Assembly: GCA_903926695.1 (NCBI GenBank)
Contig: CAIYKK010000502.1
Span: 1-10,334, forward strand
Direction: 5' to 3'
DNA: 10,334 bases
Origin: an uncultured Burkholderiales bacterium
Lineage (GTDB): Bacteria; Pseudomonadota; Gammaproteobacteria; Burkholderiales; Burkholderiaceae_C
The notes under the pieces were generated by a model. The model ran no database searches, had not been told where the DNA came from, and worked only from the letters and a program-made list of their open reading frames with translations. Positions 7,643 to 10,334 of the stretch are shown piece after piece. How positions within the stretch are numbered: position 1 is the first letter of the stretch; the number at the start of each line of letters is the position of its first letter. Position numbers and translations under genes: made by a program.

Positions 7643-8103
7643 GGGCGAGGGGCAAGGATGTTCTGAGGGGCAGCAGGGGGCTTGATCATGACGCCAGCAC
7701 GGCCACGCAGCAGCAAACGCTCATTGCAAAGGATGCTGAAGTCGTACAACAGGCTCACCTCGTTGCCCGAAATTCGGGTGGCCTGAACGGTAAGCTCGGC
7801 GCCTGCATCGTCCAGCCGGGGCGTCCACCACTCCACGTTGCGGACACTGGTGAGGTAGCCGACTTCCGGGAGCTGGTCCGCAGGCGCCAACAGGGCGCCA
7901 TGCACGGCCATGGCCTGCGCTGCATATTCGATACCGGCGCTGATGGGCAATCCATGCGCATTACGCAACGGGTTGTCCAGTGCCAAGTGACTGTGCGCAT
8001 GGCATTGAATGTCGGTGTCGCTCCAGTGCTTGACCGCTTCCAGCAGGCACATGGTGCCTTGGTGTGGAATATGGCGCTGAATCCAGGTACGGTCGATCTT
8101 CAT
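7639..8103 (-). CDS. apeP: ApeP-type 3-hydroxyacyl-ACP dehydratase (hotdog fold)
   Basis: This 154-residue protein carries the signature of ApeP-family dehydratases: HIPHQGTMCLLEAV (11-24) with His14, and PISAGIEYAAQAMAVHG (53-69) with Glu59 at the start of the central hot-dog helix. It would act on the growing polyene chain, probably together with the FabZ-like ApeI protein from the same operon. The C-terminus GRAGVMIKP matches the last strand of the fold, followed by a short Pro/Ala-rich tail. Its length is normal for the family. ATG at 8103 overlaps the chain length factor stop by ATGA, and its own stop overlaps the ligase start in the same way. No separate ribosome site is seen. Confidence 0.88.
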   Translation of the reverse strand: MKIDRTWIQRHIPHQGTMCLLEAVKHWSDTDIQCHAHSHLALDNPLRNAHGLPISAGIEYAAQAMAVHGALLAPADQLPEVGYLTSVRNVEWWTPRLDDAGAELTVQATRISGNEVSLLYDFSILCNERLLLRGRAGVMIKPPAAPQNILAPRP

Positions 8104-8894
8104 GGTTGCAGCGTGACGGCCAGGTTGAGCCCTTGCAGGTATTCGATCACAAAATCCTGCGGCTGCCGTGTCGCCAAGGCTGAAAGCAGCGGCAGTGCGC
8201 GGGCGGCAGGTACATTAGCGCGCATGGCTTCGAGGTCCGGGGTGGGCATGTGGTTAACCGGATCTTGCGTCAGTGACAACGTCAAGCGGCCTATCGTGGT
8301 GGTGCTGCGCTGCGGTGTCAGCAGCAGCGCCACGCCGAAAGGGTGTGGGATGCTGCTCAGGGCACGCAGAGGCTGGGGGTAGGGCGTATCGAACGCCACC
8401 AGCAGGCAGGGCTTGGCGTTGCTGTGAATTTGGCATGCGGCTTCCAGTAACGCCGCGCCAAAGCCTGCATCATGAGCGCTCAGGCTGGTGGAGGGTTGCT
8501 GGCTGCCCGTGGCAATGCTCCAGTACCCGGCGGCGGCGTTATGCACCGCATTGTGAAAACGGGTGGGCGAAATGGCCCGGTCGCTTGAGGCCAGAGATTC
8601 AAGAATTTGGTGGCAGTTGTCGCAATCACCGGCACTGGATACAAACACGGTGCCTAACTGCTGAAGATTGACGGGGGACTGCCGGGTCGCGTCATAGCCC
8701 ACTGCCATGGCCAGTTTGACCGCGATGCCCAGTCGTCGGCGTTCTGCTGCGGGCAGGGAGTCGATGCCGGGCAGTTGCAAGGGCGTTGCCAGGTAGGTTT
8801 GCGGCGCGGCAAGCACCGCACTGGCGTTGGCCCATCCATCGAGCCCCGGTGCATACAAACCGACGCCGTCAACAAAAACCTGCAGGGCCGTCAT
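8100..8894 (-). CDS. apeC: ApeC-like ketosynthase chain length factor
   Basis: This 264-residue protein covers only the N-terminal half of a ketosynthase fold (Ketoacyl-synt_2 type). In APE systems the equivalent, ApeC, pairs with the ketosynthase ApeO in a KS-CLF heterodimer and helps set chain length. Its position directly after a full ketosynthase fits that role. The block TRFHNAVHNAAAGYWSIATG (111-130) is followed by QPSTSLSA and His141 at about the position of the catalytic cysteine, so it is expected to be inactive as a condensing enzyme. A longer frame exists, but ATG at 8894 has an AGGA ribosome site (8905-8902, 7-nt spacing), an ATGA overlap with the ketosynthase, and an N-terminus (VFVDGVGLYAPG) matching the paralogue at 1107-1931. 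The symbol is by analogy. Confidence 0.9.
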   Translation of the reverse strand: MTALQVFVDGVGLYAPGLDGWANASAVLAAPQTYLATPLQLPGIDSLPAAERRRLGIAVKLAMAVGYDATRQSPVNLQQLGTVFVSSAGDCDNCHQILESLASSDRAISPTRFHNAVHNAAAGYWSIATGSQQPSTSLSAHDAGFGAALLEAACQIHSNAKPCLLVAFDTPYPQPLRALSSIPHPFGVALLLTPQRSTTTIGRLTLSLTQDPVNHMPTPDLEAMRANVPAARALPLLSALATRQPQDFVIEYLQGLNLAVTLQP

Positions 8895-10084
8895 GCCATT
8901 TTCCTGGAGAACAGCAGACTGCAATTGCTGCCGCCAAAGCCAAAGGAGTTGCTTAGCGCGTGGGTAATGGCTAGCTCCTGGTTTTGCAAAAGGTAATTGC
9001 AATGCAGGCGTGGATCGGGGGTGTTGGTGCCGACACCGCCAGGCAAAAAGCCATGGCGCAGCGCAATCGCGCAGATCACGGCTTCCACAGCGCCAGCGGC
9101 GCCCAGCGTGTGGCCGGTGTGGCCCTTGGTGGAGCTGCACGGGGTGGATGTGCCGAACACCGAGGTGACGCCCAAATCTTCGGCGGCATCGTTGCTGGGT
9201 GTGGCGGTGCCGTGCAGGTTGATATAGCCAACTGAAGCCGGTTGCAGACCCGCCATGTCCAAGGCGGCCTGCATGGCCAGGCGGGCACCCAGTCCCTCGG
9301 GGTGGGGCGACGACATGTGGTGTGCATCGCTGGATTCGCCAACGCCGCTGAGCAGGATGTCGCCGGTCTGGGCCTGGTCAGAGCGCTCCAGCAAGATAAA
9401 GGCGGCGCCTTCGCCAATCGAAATGCCGTTGCGATGGGCGTCAAAGGGCATGCAGTGTCGAGCGGAGACCAGTTGCAGCGAATTGAAACCGTAAATGGTG
9501 GTCAGGCACAGGGAATCCACGCCACCCACCACCGCTGCATCAATCAGGCCGCAGCCGATCATGCGTTGGGCGATGCCAAATACTTTGGCGCTGGACGAGC
9601 AGGCGGTGGAGACGACGCAGGCCGGGCCTTGCAGATCGGCGTAGTGGCGCACAAAATCCGCCACGGAGAACATATTGTGGGTATGCCGGTAACTGTGGCT
9701 GGCGGGCAGGGCGCCGCTAACCGGGTCGCGCTGGCGATAGGCTTGCTCTGAACTCAGGATGCCGGAAGTGCTGCTGCCCAAGAACACGCCGATGCGTTTT
9801 CTGCCGTAGCGTTCGGCAGCGGCTTGTACGCTCTCCATGAAACCATCCTGCTCCAGCGCGAGCTGGGCCAGACGGTTGTTGCGGCAGTCGAAGTCCTGCA
9901 GGTCGGCGCGCAGGGTCATGGCATCCAGGCCATCGACCTCGCCCAGGCAAGTAGGAATATCCACCGTTTCCCAAGAGCGCGCTTGCAAGCCACTGCGTTG
10001 CGCACGCAGCGCACTCAGCGTGTCAGCAATGCCGCGCCCCAATGCGGTGGTGGTTGTGAATGTTTTTACTAATAATGGTTGCAC
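8891..10084 (-). CDS. apeO: Beta-ketoacyl-ACP synthase (ApeO/ApeR-type ketosynthase)
   Basis: This 397-residue condensing enzyme catalyses decarboxylative Claisen condensation of malonyl-ACP with the growing chain. The full catalytic set is present: Cys162 in STACSSS, His291 in HGTATPSNDAAE, and Lys320/His325 in KGHTGHTLGAAG. The glycine-rich C-terminal NSFGFGGSN (379-387) is also normal. The length matches FabF-type enzymes. The start is taken as GTG at 10084 because the next residues (LLVKTFTTTTALGRG) fit the family N-terminus, an in-frame TAA lies about 33 nt upstream and no ATG intervenes. No ribosome site is visible there. The ApeO rather than ApeR label rests on the adjacent chain length factor and is tentative. 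It is the first gene of the visible operon and lies about 34 bp from the inferred end of a mobile element. Confidence 0.93.
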   Translation of the reverse strand: MQPLLVKTFTTTTALGRGIADTLSALRAQRSGLQARSWETVDIPTCLGEVDGLDAMTLRADLQDFDCRNNRLAQLALEQDGFMESVQAAAERYGRKRIGVFLGSSTSGILSSEQAYRQRDPVSGALPASHSYRHTHNMFSVADFVRHYADLQGPACVVSTACSSSAKVFGIAQRMIGCGLIDAAVVGGVDSLCLTTIYGFNSLQLVSARHCMPFDAHRNGISIGEGAAFILLERSDQAQTGDILLSGVGESSDAHHMSSPHPEGLGARLAMQAALDMAGLQPASVGYINLHGTATPSNDAAEDLGVTSVFGTSTPCSSTKGHTGHTLGAAGAVEAVICAIALRHGFLPGGVGTNTPDPRLHCNYLLQNQELAITHALSNSFGFGGSNCSLLFSRKMA

Positions 10085-10135
10085 GGCAAATTCGCATGAT
10101 GGGACGGCGGAATTTTACCGGGATTGCGCGGAAAG

Positions 10136-10155
10136 CACCGTCCTTCAGGACGGTG
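10136..10155. repeat. Perfect hairpin, candidate IS left-end recognition structure
   Basis: CACCGTCC and GGACGGTG form a perfect 8-bp stem around a TTCA loop. In IS200/IS605 elements the Y1 transposase recognises such subterminal imperfect or perfect hairpins in single-stranded DNA. The location between the candidate TTAC target and tnpB fits. A role as a terminator is unlikely, as no T run follows on either strand. Confidence 0.6.
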
Positions 10156-10166
10156 ATGCAGAGCGC

Positions 10167-10183
10167 GGACAGCGAAGCTGTCC
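10167..10183. repeat. Second perfect hairpin upstream of tnpB
   Basis: GGACAGC and GCTGTCC form a 7-bp stem around a GAA loop. It lies 11 nt after the first hairpin and starts with the same GGAC as that hairpin's 3' arm. It could be part of the element's end structure or of a leader region upstream of tnpB. The function is not known from the sequence. Confidence 0.5.
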
Positions 10184-10184
10184 T

Positions 10185-10198
10185 TTGTCGAGTGACAA
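10185..10198. repeat. Third short hairpin upstream of tnpB
   Basis: TTGTC and GACAA form a 5-bp stem around GAGT, 1 nt after the second hairpin and 17 nt before the tnpB start. The stem is short and could occur by chance, but it completes a run of three consecutive stem-loops in 63 bp. Confidence 0.35.
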
Positions 10199-10203
10199 CG
10201 GCC

Positions 10204-10209
10204 TAAAAT
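10204..10209 (+). promoter_or_regulatory. Possible -10 box (TAAAAT) for a leaderless tnpB transcript
   Basis: TAAAAT matches the -10 consensus at five of six positions and ends 6 nt before the tnpB ATG, so transcription could begin at the A of the start codon. No good -35 box is present at normal spacing (TTGTCG is 13 nt away), and no ribosome site is visible. Confidence 0.25.
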
Positions 10210-10215
10210 ACCGGC

Positions 10216-10334
10216 ATGCTGCGGCTCCAGGCTTTCAAATATGAACTCATGCCCAACGGCGAACAGCAGCGCGATATGGGCCGCTTTGCCGGAGCACGCC
10301 GTTTTGTGTTCAACAAGGCACTGGCCTTGCAGCA
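10216..10334 (+). CDS. tnpB: TnpB/OrfB RNA-guided nuclease of an IS200/IS605-type element, N-terminal fragment (cut by right edge)
   Basis: Only the first 39 codons lie in the window. The start MLRLQAFKYELMPNGEQQRD followed by MGRFAGARRFVFNKALAL is the characteristic N-terminal region of TnpB/OrfB proteins: a short strand, then P-x-xEQ, then the helix ending in R-FV-NKAL. TnpB is a programmable RNA-guided DNA endonuclease that helps IS200/IS605 elements persist; it is the ancestor of Cas12. The RuvC-like domain and zinc finger would lie beyond the edge, so whether the gene is intact cannot be judged. It is transcribed away from the polyene operon. ATG at 10216 is chosen from the family-like N-terminus. 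The reducing guide-RNA (omega RNA) region would be at the far end of the element, outside the window. Confidence 0.85.
   Translation, partial: MLRLQAFKYELMPNGEQQRDMGRFAGARRFVFNKALALQ

Larger units (their letters stand above)
10119..10334 (+). mobile_element. IS200/IS605-family element, left end and start of tnpB (continues beyond window)
   Basis: The strip between the ketosynthase start and the right edge has the look of an IS605-family left end. It holds a perfect stem-loop near the boundary, two further hairpins, and then the N-terminus of a TnpB/OrfB protein on the plus strand. The left boundary is inferred as just after TTAC at 10115-10118, 17 nt before the first hairpin. IS608 inserts 3' of TTAC and has a subterminal hairpin at a similar distance. 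IS605-family elements make no target duplication, so the exact end cannot be proven here. No tnpA is visible, and the element may be a tnpB-only (IS1341-like) type. Confidence 0.6.

Noticed and set aside
8895..9140. N-terminal extension of 82 codons for the chain length factor
   Set aside because: It lies inside the ketosynthase gene in another frame and is Arg/His/Pro-rich. The paralogue, the ribosome site and the ATGA overlap all support the start at 8894.
10024..10097. 24-codon frame starting at ATG 10097, overlapping the ketosynthase start out of frame
   Set aside because: There is no ribosome site, no conserved features and mostly overlap with the real gene. It is kept only as a possible leader in a finding.
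10136..10155. Hairpin read as a rho-independent terminator
   Set aside because: No run of T follows on either strand. The position beside tnpB fits an IS end structure better.
1..10334. CRISPR array, tRNA or rRNA genes
   Set aside because: No spaced direct repeats and no tRNA- or rRNA-like sequence were seen. The window is almost fully occupied by coding sequence.

Overview
The window carries most of an aryl polyene (APE) type pigment-lipid biosynthetic locus, followed at its right edge by the start of an IS200/IS605-family mobile element. APEs are conjugated polyene carboxylic acids. They are built on an aryl starter by a type II, FAS-like polyketide machinery and attached to outer-membrane lipids of Gram-negative bacteria. 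The high G+C content, the tight gene packing and the protein flavour suggest a Gram-negative proteobacterium, most likely a betaproteobacterium of the Burkholderiales/Comamonadaceae kind. That placement is inference, because no taxonomic marker gene is present.

Layout, read in the direction of transcription (minus strand, from high to low coordinates): ketosynthase (10084-8891), ApeC-like chain length factor (8894-8100), ApeP-type dehydratase (8103-7639), AMP-dependent aryl/acyl ligase (7642-6296), ApeI-type dehydratase (6294-5995), LpxL-like acyltransferase (5998-5072), MMPL/RND exporter (5075-2721) and alpha/beta hydrolase (2737-2039). A 107-nt gap follows, the only real intergenic space inside the locus. 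Then come a second ApeC-like chain length factor (1931-1107), a FabG-like ketoreductase (1110-391) and the N-terminal part of a glycerol-phosphate-type acyltransferase that runs off the left edge (376-1). Six of the junctions are 4-nt ATGA stop/start overlaps, so the genes are probably translationally coupled.

How the genes could work together: the ligase activates an aryl acid starter for an acyl carrier protein (no ACP gene lies in the window). The ketosynthase and chain length factor extend it with malonyl units. The ketoreductase and the two hotdog dehydratases reduce and dehydrate each cycle without enoyl reduction, leaving conjugated double bonds. The acyltransferases attach the product to a lipid carrier and the MMPL protein moves it across the inner membrane. 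The hydrolase may release or edit intermediates. ACPs, a second full-length ketosynthase (ApeR type), a hotdog thioesterase and a LolA-like carrier, all common in APE loci, are not seen here and may lie beyond the left edge or on the far side of the mobile element.

The most notable points are the two collinear chain-length-factor paralogues in one locus, each with a different residue at the position of the ketosynthase cysteine, and a TnpB-bearing element whose inferred end lies only about 34 bp upstream of the ketosynthase start, where the operon promoter would be expected.
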